DNA from: Arthrobacter sp.
GTDB lineage: Bacteria > Actinomycetota > Actinomycetes > Actinomycetales > Micrococcaceae
DNA length: 6,986 nucleotides
Assembly (NCBI GenBank): GCA_025464925.1
Contig: JAODMS010000025.1
Coordinates: forward strand, 1-6,986
Direction of reading: 5' to 3'
Each line of letters starts with the position of its first letter. Position 1 is the first letter of the stretch. The notes beneath the pieces were generated by a model. The model made no database searches, was not told where the DNA came from, and was given only the letters and a program-made list of their open reading frames with translations. This document shows, one piece after another, positions 1 to 5,949 of the stretch. The position numbers were made by a program, and so were the translations under genes.

Positions 1-262
1 CGAGGGCCCGCACCTGTTCCTTCACGGTCTCCAGTCCGACCAGCGCGTCGAGCTCGGCCTGCACCTCGGACAGCGGCCGGGCCGGCCCGGGCCTCGCACC
101 GATGAGATCGCCGACCAGGTCGTCGACACGCTCCGAACCGTGCAGCTTTAGCTGATCGGTCAGATGGCCGATGGTTTCGCGCAGGTCGTCGAGCGGATTG
201 CGGCTGGCAGCCCTGCATCCACTGTAGTACTCGATTCCCGGCCGGGGTGGGGTTGGCCTCAC
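1..262 (-). CDS. Probable AAA+ ATPase (CbbX/SpoVK-like), N-terminal part, cut by window edge
   Basis: The minus strand is open from GTG at 262 to the left edge, giving 87 residues. The last residues seen, LDALVGLETVKEQVRAL, match the conserved segment that precedes the Walker A loop in CbbX/SpoVK-type AAA+ ATPases (LDxLVGLxxVKxxV). The Walker motifs themselves would lie beyond the window. The start is chosen because AAGGGAG lies 9 bases upstream of GTG 262; the frame is also open further upstream to a GTG at 295. The first 20 residues (Pro/Arg-rich, then GIEYYSGCRAAS) are not recognisable. The ensuing segment NPLDDLRETIGHLTDQL looks helical. Proteins of this type act as hexameric remodelling ATPases, often in secretion or plasmid-borne loci, but the substrate cannot be told here. 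Family call is moderately sure, role unknown. Confidence 0.5.
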   Translation of the reverse strand, partial: MRPTPPRPGIEYYSGCRAASRNPLDDLRETIGHLTDQLKLHGSERVDDLVGDLIGARPGPARPLSEVQAELDALVGLETVKEQVRAL

Positions 263-278
263 CAGTATCAACTCCCTT

Positions 279-494
279 TTGGTCGTAGTATTCACGCGGT
301 ACAGGCAGTCTCCGTTGGATAATGCGGGCACTGGCCGTGCTTTCGGTGCTGACTACGGCACCAAGGATGAGGCAGAAGCTGCAGGTCGGGACGCTGCCCA
401 GGCCGGCAAGGTGGAGCACGTCATCAAGAACCAGGACGGAAAGATCGGCTCCAAGAACAGCTACGGCAATGATCCCCGGAATGTCCCGGGCTGA
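279..494 (+). CDS. DUF2188-family small protein with degraded or uncertain 5' end
   Basis: The last 46 residues are a clear DUF2188 domain: YGTKDEAEAAGRDAAQAGKVEHVIKNQDGKIG followed by the family's hallmark ending NSYGNDPRNVPG. Function of DUF2188 is unknown; these 60-80 residue soluble proteins are frequent in stress-related accessory DNA. The beginning is odd. The only start available in this frame is TTG at 279, with no Shine-Dalgarno sequence, and the first 25 residues do not fit the family. The expected N-terminal strand (pattern H-x-V) instead appears in another frame as IHAVQAVSVG (290-319), which ends at TAA 320. One extra base near 317 would join the two frames. Even that frame has no ATG, so the true start was probably lost. 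I therefore read it as a 5'-damaged gene or pseudogene; the domain itself is certain, its expression is not. Confidence 0.6.
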   Translation: MVVVFTRYRQSPLDNAGTGRAFGADYGTKDEAEAAGRDAAQAGKVEHVIKNQDGKIGSKNSYGNDPRNVPG

Positions 495-667
495 TCCGGC
501 AGTTCACGCCATCACGCAGCGATGTCGGTGAAACAAGAAGGGCCGGCTATTTTGAACTGGTCCCCGAAAATTGGACTCTCAAATTTGTGAGCGCGTCCAG
601 CTGCAACCGGGTCGTCATGAAGAAAGGGCGCGACCGCGCGCGGGAGGTGACGGAGGGCCAATTATCG

Positions 668-685
668 GCGCTATCTTTGTAGCGC
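668..685. repeat. Perfect hairpin GCGCTA-N6-TAGCGC
   Basis: Six-base arms GCGCTA (668-673) and TAGCGC (680-685) flank the loop TCTTTG. There is no T-run on either side, so a classical terminator is unlikely. It overlaps the TAG that closes the unassigned open frame ending at 682. It might be a decayed terminator, an operator or a recombination relic. Confidence 0.5.
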
Positions 686-795
686 TCAGGGCCAGGCTTG
701 GTGGCTATTTCCGGTCCGGAAAGCAACCAGCACGAAGTCCAGATCCCGGGCAAAATTTGTGGTGTTGGAAAACGTTCCCTAGGGTGTAGAGCATG

Positions 796-812
796 CTAAG
801 TACGCTTAGTAT
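796..812 (+). promoter_or_regulatory. Putative catalase promoter -10 overlapping an inverted repeat
   Basis: CTAAG-TACG-CTTAG (796-809) is a perfect 5-base inverted repeat. Its right arm overlaps TAGTAT (807-812), a good -10 hexamer (4 of 6 matches to TATAAT) about 55 bases before the catalase start. No good -35 stands 17 bases upstream (GTGTAG), which fits a promoter needing an activator or an alternative sigma factor. The repeat is placed where a repressor would block RNA polymerase. The octamer ATGCTAAG (793-800) recurs inverted as CTTAGCAT in the dehydrogenase promoter at 4310-4317, hinting at shared control. The promoter call is inferred. Confidence 0.4.
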
Positions 813-853
813 TTTCGGTCATCGGCCGAGGACTGTCAGTTTTGCCCATCCCT

Positions 854-859
854 GAGGAG
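854..859 (+). promoter_or_regulatory. Ribosome binding site fixing the GTG start of katE
   Basis: GAGGAG lies 8 bases before GTG 868. It decides the start over another possible in-window codon at 842, which is in a different frame. Confidence 0.75.
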
Positions 860-867
860 ACAAATTC

Positions 868-3084
868 GTGCCAGAAGAGCGCAGCATCAACATCCCCGGC
901 GTCCCGGCAAGCGAACCTGCCAGCCTGGAAGAACCCACAACCCCTCGGGAACCTCTGCCGCCCAAGCCGGACCAGCGAGGACCTGAGGCGGTTTCCCCCA
1001 CAGGAAGCCCAACAGGGGCGCCGGCCACGTCGCGCGCCCAGTCCGGCCAGTACCTGACGACTGCCCAGGGGCTTCGCCTTGGCGATACTGACCACTCCCT
1101 GAAGGCCGGTTCGCGCGGGCCCATCCTGCTGCAGGATCACCACCTGCGGGAAAAGATCACGCACTTTGACCACGAGCGCATTCCGGAACGCGTAGTGCAC
1201 GCCCGTGGCGCCGGAGCCCATGGCGTGTTCCGTTCCTACGGCACTGCAGCCAACATCACCCGCGCTGGGTTCCTGGCCAAAGACGTGGAGACTCCGGTCT
1301 TCGTCCGCTTTTCCACCGTACTGGGGTCCCGCGGCTCTGCCGATACTGTCCGTGATACCCGGGGGTTCTCCACGAAGTTCTATACGGACGAAGGCACCTA
1401 TGACCTGGTGGGCAACAACATCCCTGTCTTCTTCGTTCAGGACGGCATCAAGTTCCCGGACATCGTGCACGCCGCCAAGCCCCATCCAGACCGGGAGATT
1501 CCCCAGGCCCAGAGTGCCCACGACACCTTCTGGGACTTCGTCTCTCTCCATACGGAGGCCCAGGCGCACACCATGTGGAACATGTCCGACCGGGGAATCC
1601 CGCGTTCCTACCGGACGATGGAAGGCTTCGGCGTCCACACCTTCCGGTTCGTCAATGCGGAAGGACGCACCACTTTGGTGAAGTTCCATTGGAAGCCAAA
1701 GCAGGGCGTGCACTCGTTGGTATGGGAAGAAGCGCAGATCATCAACGGCATGGATCCGGACTTCCACCGCCGGGATCTCGCCGACGCCATCGAAGCTGGC
1801 GCCTACCCGGAGTGGGAGCTCGGGGTCCAGACCTTCCCGGACACCGAAGACCAGATGTTTGAGGGCATCGACCTGCTCGATCCCACCAAGTTCGTGCCGG
1901 AGGAACTGGCTCCGGTGCAGCCCGTTGGTGTCATGACTCTCAACGCCAATCCCACTAACTTCTTCGCCGAAACCGAGCAGGTGGCGTTCCACCCCGGCCA
2001 CCTGGTCCCCGGGATCGACGTCACCAATGATCCCCTGCTGCAGGTTCGCCTCTTTTCGTACCTGGATACCCAGATCTCCCGTCTGGGTGGCCCCAACTTC
2101 GGGCAGATCCCCATTAACCGTCCGCAGGCTCCGGTGAACGACATGTTGCGGGACGGGATGCACCAGCAGGCAGTGCACGGTGGAGTCGCTCCCTACCAGC
2201 CCAACTCGCTCGACGGCGGCTGTCCGTTCCTCGCCGGACACGATGTCGGGTCATTTATTGATGTGCCGGAGGAACTGGCTGCCTCCATCAAGGAGCGCAG
2301 AAACCCGGCTTCCTTTGACGACCACTACAGCCAGGTGAGCCTCTTCTTCCGCAGCCTGAGCCCCGTGGAACAGGACCACGTGATCCAGGCTTACACGTTC
2401 GAATTGGGCAAGTGCTACGAAAAGTCCGTCCGGGAACGGCAGCTCGTGGCTCTGGCCAACGTGGACGCCGGGCTGTGCGCCGCAGTAGCTAAAGGCCTTG
2501 GCCTGCCCGTCCCCCCTGCGACAGAACAAGTGCCGGAGTCCGAGCCCAGCCCTGCCCTGTCCCAAGTGGGCAAGACCTGGCCCGTTGCCGGCCGGATCGT
2601 AGGCATCTTGGTCGATGAGGGCAGCGACCTTGCCGCCGTGAACGCGGCACGGCAGGCTTTGGACGCCGGGGGCATCGTCCCGCTGGTTATCGCTCCGGCG
2701 GCCGGATTCCTGGGACCAGAGAACGACGGCGGGGTCCCCGTGCAGCGTACGTATCTCACTGCACGCTCAACAGAGTTTGACGCGGTCATTGTTGCCGCGG
2801 CTGCCGCTCCGGCTCCCGACGCCGCACCTGGGCTCGACGCCAAGGCTGGCGCTCCCGGGGGCGCTCTGGATCCGCGTGCCGTGCTGCTGCTGACTGAGGC
2901 GTTCCGGCACGCAAAAGCCATCGCCTCCCTGGACAGTGGCTCAGCGGCTTTGACTGCGGCAGGCCTACCACAGGATGCTCCGGGCATCGTTTCGGGCAAG
3001 GAGGTTGAACCCCTGATAAAGGAATTGGTCGGCCTACTCGCAGCCCACCGGGTGTGGGAACGGTTCCCGGCAGCATCGGCCTAG
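868..3084 (+). CDS. katE: Large-subunit monofunctional haem catalase (HPII-like, clade 2)
   Basis: Converts hydrogen peroxide to water and oxygen in the cytoplasm. The 738-residue product has the large-subunit layout: a Pro/Ser-rich N-terminal tail (about 1-75), catalase core (about 80-460), catalase-related helical domain (about 475-545), a linker, and a C-terminal flavodoxin/class-I-amidotransferase-like domain (about 575-735). Small-subunit catalases are only about 480-500 residues. Aligning by eye to E. coli HPII gives catalytic His111 (VVHARG), Ser149 (VRFST), Asp179 and Asn183 (DLVGNN), the haem ligand Tyr398 in RLFSY with Arg394, and His375 (FHPGH) at the place of HPII His392. In HPII that histidine is bonded to the haem tyrosine and the haem is converted to haem d, so the same is likely here. 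GTG 868 is chosen because GAGGAG (854-859) lies 8 bases upstream. No partner gene is needed. All active-site residues are present, so it should be functional. Confidence 0.97.
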   Translation: MPEERSINIPGVPASEPASLEEPTTPREPLPPKPDQRGPEAVSPTGSPTGAPATSRAQSGQYLTTAQGLRLGDTDHSLKAGSRGPILLQDHHLREKITHFDHERIPERVVHARGAGAHGVFRSYGTAANITRAGFLAKDVETPVFVRFSTVLGSRGSADTVRDTRGFSTKFYTDEGTYDLVGNNIPVFFVQDGIKFPDIVHAAKPHPDREIPQAQSAHDTFWDFVSLHTEAQAHTMWNMSDRGIPRSYRTMEGFGVHTFRFVNAEGRTTLVKFHWKPKQGVHSLVWEEAQIINGMDPDFHRRDLADAIEAGAYPEWELGVQTFPDTEDQMFEGIDLLDPTKFVPEELAPVQPVGVMTLNANPTNFFAETEQVAFHPGHLVPGIDVTNDPLLQVRLFSYLDTQISRLGGPNFGQIPINRPQAPVNDMLRDGMHQQAVHGGVAPYQPNSLDGGCPFLAGHDVGSFIDVPEELAASIKERRNPASFDDHYSQVSLFFRSLSPVEQDHVIQAYTFELGKCYEKSVRERQLVALANVDAGLCAAVAKGLGLPVPPATEQVPESEPSPALSQVGKTWPVAGRIVGILVDEGSDLAAVNAARQALDAGGIVPLVIAPAAGFLGPENDGGVPVQRTYLTARSTEFDAVIVAAAAAPAPDAAPGLDAKAGAPGGALDPRAVLLLTEAFRHAKAIASLDSGSAALTAAGLPQDAPGIVSGKEVEPLIKELVGLLAAHRVWERFPAASA

Positions 3085-3095
3085 GGGCCTACCGG

Positions 3096-3108
3096 CACGG
3101 GCGCCGTG
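3096..3108 (+). terminator. Weak hairpin after the catalase gene
   Basis: CACGG (3096-3100), loop GCG, CCGTG (3104-3108), 12 bases after the catalase stop. It is short, G+C-rich and not followed by a T-run, so intrinsic termination is doubtful, though in actinobacteria T-less hairpins have been proposed to terminate. Confidence 0.25.
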
Positions 3109-3134
3109 GGCAGGGGTGAAGCCAGCCCTCGCCA

Positions 3135-3202
3135 TCGGCTCAGCCGACGCACGCCCTTCAGCCGTATGAGCTTGGCGAATGTTTTGGTAATCGGCGGCCG
3201 AT
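3135..3202. repeat. Two near-perfect palindromes built on TCGGC/GCCGA
   Basis: TCGGCT-C-AGCCGA (3135-3147) and ATCGGC-G-GCCGAT (3190-3202) are both perfect 6-base inverted repeats around one central base, 55 bases apart, between the catalase stop and the membrane protein start. Further TCGGC or GCCGA half-sites lie at 3207, 3247, 3258 and 3269. The 157-base gap from 3085 to 3241 has no gene. Repressor sites or RNA structure are both possible. Confidence 0.5.
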
Positions 3203-3241
3203 GGGGTCGGCACACCTGCCGTTTTGTGGTAATTAGCCGTG

Positions 3242-3820
3242 ATGAAGCCGATTCAGGTCGGCCTGGTGGCCGACCCTGCCGCGCCCACGGAACTCACCCG
3301 GCGGTTCAGTGACCTTGAGCCGCCGGGTGGCGGGGAGCGCAAGGCCTGGCACATCGAGATCGTGAGCGAGCCATTCAGCTCGGATTCCGAGGATGCCGAC
3401 ACTGCGTTGGCACGGCTTCGGGATCACGCTCGTCAGCACGAATGGGACGTCGTTATCGGGCTGACTGAGCTTCCGTTTCGTGACGAGGATGACGGCCGGT
3501 ACCTGCTGGCCGAGACCGACCCGCGGCAACGCGCAGCTGTGCTGTCGCTACCGGCGCTCGGCGGGCTCCGTATGCAGGCGCGGGCCCGGCATGCAGTGCG
3601 CGCGCTCGTCAGCGGCATGGCCGGGACTCCGCGAGACGCTCCCCCGTTTCACCAGCCGCTTGGCGGCTGCTCGTGGGCATGGTGCTCGCGAACCGTCCTT
3701 GGCTCCTCGTGCCCGGGCTCAAGTCTGCGCTCGTGGCATCGCTTGCAACGGGGGCGGTCGCCACGATCAACTCCACTGTTTGGCTGCTGGCCGGCTCCCT
3801 GCCGCCGTGGCGCCTCGTAG
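3242..3820 (+). CDS. N-terminal half of the split membrane protein, as it reads now
   Basis: As read, this frame gives 192 residues. Residues 1 to about 133 fit the family (soluble alpha/beta segment with a repeating hydrophobic strand pattern: IQVGLVADP, WDVVIGLTEL, AAVLSLPALGG). After the C-run at 3641 the product becomes Cys/Trp/Arg/Ser-rich and meaningless until the TGA at 3818-3820, the usual sign of out-of-frame translation. GTG 3239 directly abuts ATG 3242 and is a possible alternative start. Confidence 0.5.
   Translation: MKPIQVGLVADPAAPTELTRRFSDLEPPGGGERKAWHIEIVSEPFSSDSEDADTALARLRDHARQHEWDVVIGLTELPFRDEDDGRYLLAETDPRQRAAVLSLPALGGLRMQARARHAVRALVSGMAGTPRDAPPFHQPLGGCSWAWCSRTVLGSSCPGSSLRSWHRLQRGRSPRSTPLFGCWPAPCRRGAS
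3256..3275 (+). repeat. Strong hairpin inside the first codons of the membrane protein gene
   Basis: GGTCGGCC (3256-3263), loop TGGT, GGCCGACC (3268-3275): a perfect 8-base stem with a 4-base loop, starting 14 bases after the A of ATG 3242 (codons 5-12). In mRNA it would be very stable and could hinder translation initiation. Its arms contain the same TCGGC/GCCGA half-sites as the two upstream palindromes. Confidence 0.6.
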
Positions 3821-4227
3821 TCGCCACAATCGCCTCAATTGCCCTGGTTGTTGCCTGGCTCGTAATCGACGGCGAACTGTGGGACCGCCCCCACGACAAC
3901 TCTGCGGAGGCCAGGGAAAGGTCCCGCCTCTACAACACCTCCACGCTTGTGACCCTGACCATTGGGGTGATCATCTGCTATCTGGCGCTCTACGTTGTGA
4001 ACCTGGCCTGGGCACTGTTTGTCCTCGACCCGGCCGTAATGGGTGGCTACCTCCACGTAGCGTTCGGCTATGGCGACCTGTTCGTGCTGACCTGGTTTGT
4101 CGCATCGGCGGCGACCGCCGGCGGCGCCCTTGGCACCGGCCTGGAGTCAGAGGAAGCAGTCCGCGCGGCCGCGTACTCCAAGCGCGAGGAGGAGCGCCGC
4201 AACAGGCTCGCGCGCGAGCGGACCTAG
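3673..4227 (+). CDS. C-terminal membrane half of the split protein
   Basis: This frame encodes 184 residues from GTG 3673, with four predicted membrane helices at about 18-41, 47-66, 90-118 and 134-156, and a charged C-terminal tail (KREEERRNRLARERT). There is no ribosome binding site before GTG 3673 or ATG 3679, and meaningful coding already begins upstream at about 3650 (SPAAWRLL). It is therefore best seen as the second half of one gene rather than an independent one. Codon use is strongly G/C at third positions, so the half has not decayed for long. Confidence 0.55.
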   Translation: MGMVLANRPWLLVPGLKSALVASLATGAVATINSTVWLLAGSLPPWRLVVATIASIALVVAWLVIDGELWDRPHDNSAEARERSRLYNTSTLVTLTIGVIICYLALYVVNLAWALFVLDPAVMGGYLHVAFGYGDLFVLTWFVASAATAGGALGTGLESEEAVRAAAYSKREEERRNRLARERT

Positions 4228-4253
4228 ACTTTAGCGGACGGCAAGTCCTTGAC

Positions 4254-4278
4254 GCGGCATCGCCTGCACGCATTTTTT
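4254..4278 (+). terminator. Possible intrinsic terminator after the membrane protein gene
   Basis: GCGGC (4254-4258) can pair with GCC-T-GC (4262-4267) over a 3-base loop with one bulged T, followed five bases later by TTTTTT (4273-4278). The stem is short and imperfect, but the T6 run is unusual in this G+C-rich window and lies 45 bases after the stop. Confidence 0.35.
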
Positions 4279-4288
4279 GAGTTATACC

Positions 4289-4317
4289 TCGACACCCTTA
4301 CGACGTGTGCTTAGCAT
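4289..4317 (+). promoter_or_regulatory. Sigma-70-type promoter for the dehydrogenase operon
   Basis: TCGACA (4289-4294; 5 of 6 matches to TTGACA), a 17-base spacer, then TAGCAT (4312-4317; 4 of 6 matches to TATAAT). Transcription should start near 4324. The -10 lies within CTTA-GCAT-TAAG (4310-4321), a small inverted repeat, and shares the octamer CTTAGCAT with the catalase promoter region (inverted there). Confidence 0.5.
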
Positions 4318-4588
4318 TAAGGCTCCATCAGTTTCTCTTTTGCGTACAGACCGGCAAGGTGGGATTTCCCCGAACAGCCTGCGTCTGAAAACTTTCGGCC
4401 TCCCCCCTTGGTGGGCTCAGGGGCCACAATCCTGGTTCCTCATTTCCTCGCCAGTTCCAATACGCGTATTCGGGAGACACTCCCCCCTTTTCCGGGCTGC
4501 GGTCCTGCATGCTCCTGACTCTGCAACGCGCCCGGAAGCTACGACTACTGGGCATGGTGGGGATGGGATAAAAGAAAAGAGCGGAAAA
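4318..4588 (+). other. Long untranslated leader before the first dehydrogenase
   Basis: If the promoter at 4289-4317 is right, about 265 bases of mRNA precede the start codon. The dehydrogenase frame is open here back to TTG 4277, but the residues are Pro/Ser/Arg-rich, lack any dehydrogenase character and would give a 100-residue extension unknown in the family, so I treat it as non-coding. Visible elements: a perfect 12-base palindrome AATACGCGTATT (4459-4470), the decamer CTCCCCCCTT twice exactly 80 bases apart (4400-4409, 4480-4489), and an A-rich tract just before the start. No riboswitch class is recognisable. Confidence 0.45.
4459..4470. repeat. Perfect 12-base palindrome
   Basis: AATACGCGTATT is fully self-complementary without spacer. 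It lies about 120 bases before the dehydrogenase start, within the leader. A dimeric regulator site is possible. Confidence 0.45.
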
Positions 4589-5734
4589 GTGAAGGCAGTA
4601 GTCTACAAAGGACCGAACGACGTCGGCGTCGAGGACGTGCCGGATGCCAAGATTGAGCATCCCGCCGATGTGCTGGTGCGGATTACCTCGACGAATATCT
4701 GCGGCTCGGACCTGCACATGTATGAGGGCCGCACCAGTTTCGAACCCGGACGCACTTTCGGGCACGAGAACCTGGGCGAGGTGGTCGAGACCGGCCCTGC
4801 GGTCAGCAAGGTAAAGGTGGGCGAACGTGTTGTGCTGCCGTTCAACATCGCCTGCGGTTTCTGCAAGAACTGCGAACGGGGCTTCACCAACTACTGCCTG
4901 ACCATGCAGCCGGAACCCCAGCTCGCGGGGGCGGCCTACGGCTTCGCGGATATGGGCCCGTACCAGGGCGGGCAAGCCGAGTACCTGCGGGTGCCGTACG
5001 GGGACTTCAACTGCCTGCGCTTGGGCGAGGACTCCGTGGAGAAAGAGCTCGACTACGTCATGGTCGCCGACATCTTCCCCACCGGCTGGCATGCCACTGA
5101 GCTGGCCGGGGTGTATCCGGGAGACTCGGTGGTCATCTATGGTGCAGGACCGGTAGGCCTCATGGCCGCCTACTCGGCCATTATCAAAGGCGCTGGAAAA
5201 GTCATGGTGGTGGACCGCCAAAGCGACCGCCTGAAGCTGGCCGAACAGATCGGTGCCATCCCGGTGGATGATTCCGCAGTGGACCCTGTCGAGTTCGTCA
5301 AGGACCAGACCATGGGGTTCGGGGCCGACCGGGGGTGCGAATGCGTCGGCTACCAGGCGCACGACCCGAGCGGAAACGAACATCCCAACCTGACCCTGAA
5401 CCGGCTGATAGATTCCGTCCGGTTCGTCGGTGGCCTGGGCGTGGTAGGTGTGTTCCTGCCCCAGGACCCTGGAGCTCCCGACAAACTTGCCCAGCAGGGG
5501 CAGGTGGCTTTCGACTATGGAATCTACTGGTTCAAGGGACAGACGATGGGCTCGGGTCAGTGCCCGGTCAAGAAATACAACCGGGCCCTGCGCGACCTCA
5601 TCGCCGGCGGCAAAGCCAAGCCGTCCTTCCTTATCAGCCACGAGCTGCCGCTGGATCAGGCCCCCCAGGGCTACAGGAACTTCGACCGCCGCGAAGACGG
5701 CTGGACCAAAGTCGTCCTCCACCCGGCCGCCTGA
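4589..5734 (+). CDS. Zinc-dependent alcohol dehydrogenase, glutathione-independent formaldehyde dehydrogenase-like
   Basis: A 381-residue cytosolic medium-chain dehydrogenase, near the usual length of Pseudomonas putida formaldehyde dehydrogenase (about 398), which oxidises formaldehyde with NAD and without glutathione. Close matches by recall include TSTNICGSDLHM, VPFNIACGFCKNC, GGQAEYLRVPYGDFN and CPVKKYNRAL. Catalytic zinc ligands Cys38, His59 and Asp161 are present, with Glu60 beside the histidine; structural zinc ligands Cys89, Cys92, Cys95 and Cys103 are complete. The nucleotide fold has GAGPVG at 185-190 and ends its second strand in Asp209, which favours NAD over NADP. Residues about 254-272 form an insertion like the loop that covers NAD in the Pseudomonas enzyme. 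GTG 4589 is chosen because MKAVVYKGP is the family N-terminus; the ribosome binding site is weak (AAAAGA or GCGGA). First gene of a likely operon with the two genes downstream. True substrate is inferred; other short-chain aldehydes or alcohols are possible. Confidence 0.9.
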   Translation: MKAVVYKGPNDVGVEDVPDAKIEHPADVLVRITSTNICGSDLHMYEGRTSFEPGRTFGHENLGEVVETGPAVSKVKVGERVVLPFNIACGFCKNCERGFTNYCLTMQPEPQLAGAAYGFADMGPYQGGQAEYLRVPYGDFNCLRLGEDSVEKELDYVMVADIFPTGWHATELAGVYPGDSVVIYGAGPVGLMAAYSAIIKGAGKVMVVDRQSDRLKLAEQIGAIPVDDSAVDPVEFVKDQTMGFGADRGCECVGYQAHDPSGNEHPNLTLNRLIDSVRFVGGLGVVGVFLPQDPGAPDKLAQQGQVAFDYGIYWFKGQTMGSGQCPVKKYNRALRDLIAGGKAKPSFLISHELPLDQAPQGYRNFDRREDGWTKVVLHPAA

Positions 5735-5758
5735 GAGAGCCCGGAGAGGAGAGGTTCG

Positions 5759-5794
5759 ATGCCGGAACGAGCAGTTTGCCGGAGGTGGTACTGA
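5759..5794 (+). CDS. Possible 11-residue leader ORF
   Basis: ATG 5759 stands 4 bases after the purine-rich GGAGAGGAGAGG (5743-5754) and encodes MPERAVCRRWY. Its TGA (5792-5794) overlaps the next ATG (5794) in TGATG, a layout typical of translational coupling. The peptide has no recognisable character. It may be a true leader or the start of a decayed gene. Confidence 0.3.
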   Translation: MPERAVCRRWY

Positions 5795-5949
5795 TGCGGT
5801 CAATGGTGTATCGCGGGCCGGCCCATGTAGTCGCTCGTGGACGCTGGTCCGGCATTATCGCTGCCATCCCGTGGCTGGTGGCCACCGGCCTTCGGGATTT
5901 AGGCAATTCACTGGTTTCCTCTGCTGCTTACAGCTTGAAGGGAAAAGTT
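5794..5949 (+). other. In-frame segment upstream of the unknown gene, resembling a dehydrogenase N-terminus
   Basis: ATG 5794 has an excellent ribosome binding site (GGAGG 5781-5785, 8 bases upstream) and is in frame with the unknown gene starting at 5950; using it would give a 202-residue protein. The first residues MRSMVYRGPAHV resemble the start of medium-chain dehydrogenases (compare MKAVVYKGPNDV at 4589), but the resemblance ends after about 12 residues. The remainder contains a hydrophobic stretch (SGIIAAIPWLVATGL). It is either a genuine N-terminal extension or what remains of another dehydrogenase gene. Confidence 0.4.

Larger units (their letters stand above)
495..867. other. Intergenic stretch before the catalase gene; no convincing gene
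   Basis: This gap holds no ORF with both a start and a ribosome binding site. One plus-strand frame is open from inside the DUF2188 gene to TAG at 680-682 and reads protein-like around 548-679 (ending in MKKGRDRAREVTEGQLSALSL), but it has no start codon with a Shine-Dalgarno sequence and I do not recognise it. It may be a gene remnant. Structural elements are a perfect hairpin at 668-685, an 11-base inverted repeat TCCGG-T-CCGGA at 710-720, GGAA-N4-TTCC at 767-778, and the nonamer AAATTTGTG twice (581-589 and 753-761). The 3' end carries the catalase promoter region. Confidence 0.5.
3242..4227 (+). pseudogene. Frameshifted gene for an actinobacterial four-helix membrane protein
   Basis: Taken together, two plus-strand frames rebuild one protein of about 328 residues. 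I recall an uncharacterised actinobacterial family of this layout: a soluble N-terminal half opening with GLVADPAAPTEL and containing VVIGLTELPFR and VLSLPALGG, then a membrane half opening with RLLVGMVLANRPW. Here the first half is in one frame and the second in the -1 frame. The break lies between about 3600 and 3660. The simplest repair is one additional C in the C5 run 3641-3645, which gives DAPPVSPAAWRLLVGMV. Either the gene is broken, the sequence has a homopolymer error, or the halves are made separately. Function is unknown. ATG 3242 has no Shine-Dalgarno sequence; a TAATTA at 3230-3235 would put transcription start at or near the ATG, which fits a leaderless mRNA. Confidence 0.65.

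Noticed and set aside
571..789. Plus-strand frame of 72 codons in the gap before the catalase
   Set aside because: It begins at a TTG without a ribosome binding site, and its residues show no domain or convincing composition.
796..2241. Minus-strand open frame of 481 codons opposite the catalase gene
   Set aside because: It mirrors the third-position G/C bias of the catalase on the other strand, has no recognisable motif and is rich in His/Gly/Val/Arg as such shadows are.
3480..4280. Open frame of 266 codons overlapping the membrane protein gene
   Set aside because: It is the third frame of that gene; the other two frames carry the hydrophobic helices and family motifs, this one is Arg/Gly/Cys-rich without pattern.
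4277..4588. N-terminal extension of the dehydrogenase from TTG 4277
   Set aside because: The family begins at MKAVVYKGP (4589); the upstream residues are low-complexity Pro/Ser/Arg and the TTG lies in the T-run and promoter region.
5335..5793. Long upstream extension of the unknown-protein frame inside the dehydrogenase gene
   Set aside because: It overlaps the well-supported dehydrogenase and has the Arg/Pro-rich composition of an out-of-frame reading; coding in this frame can start at 5794 or 5950.
4328..5803. Minus-strand open frame of 491 codons opposite the first dehydrogenase
   Set aside because: The plus-strand dehydrogenase is certain with all zinc ligands; the antisense frame has no family character and no ribosome binding site at its start.
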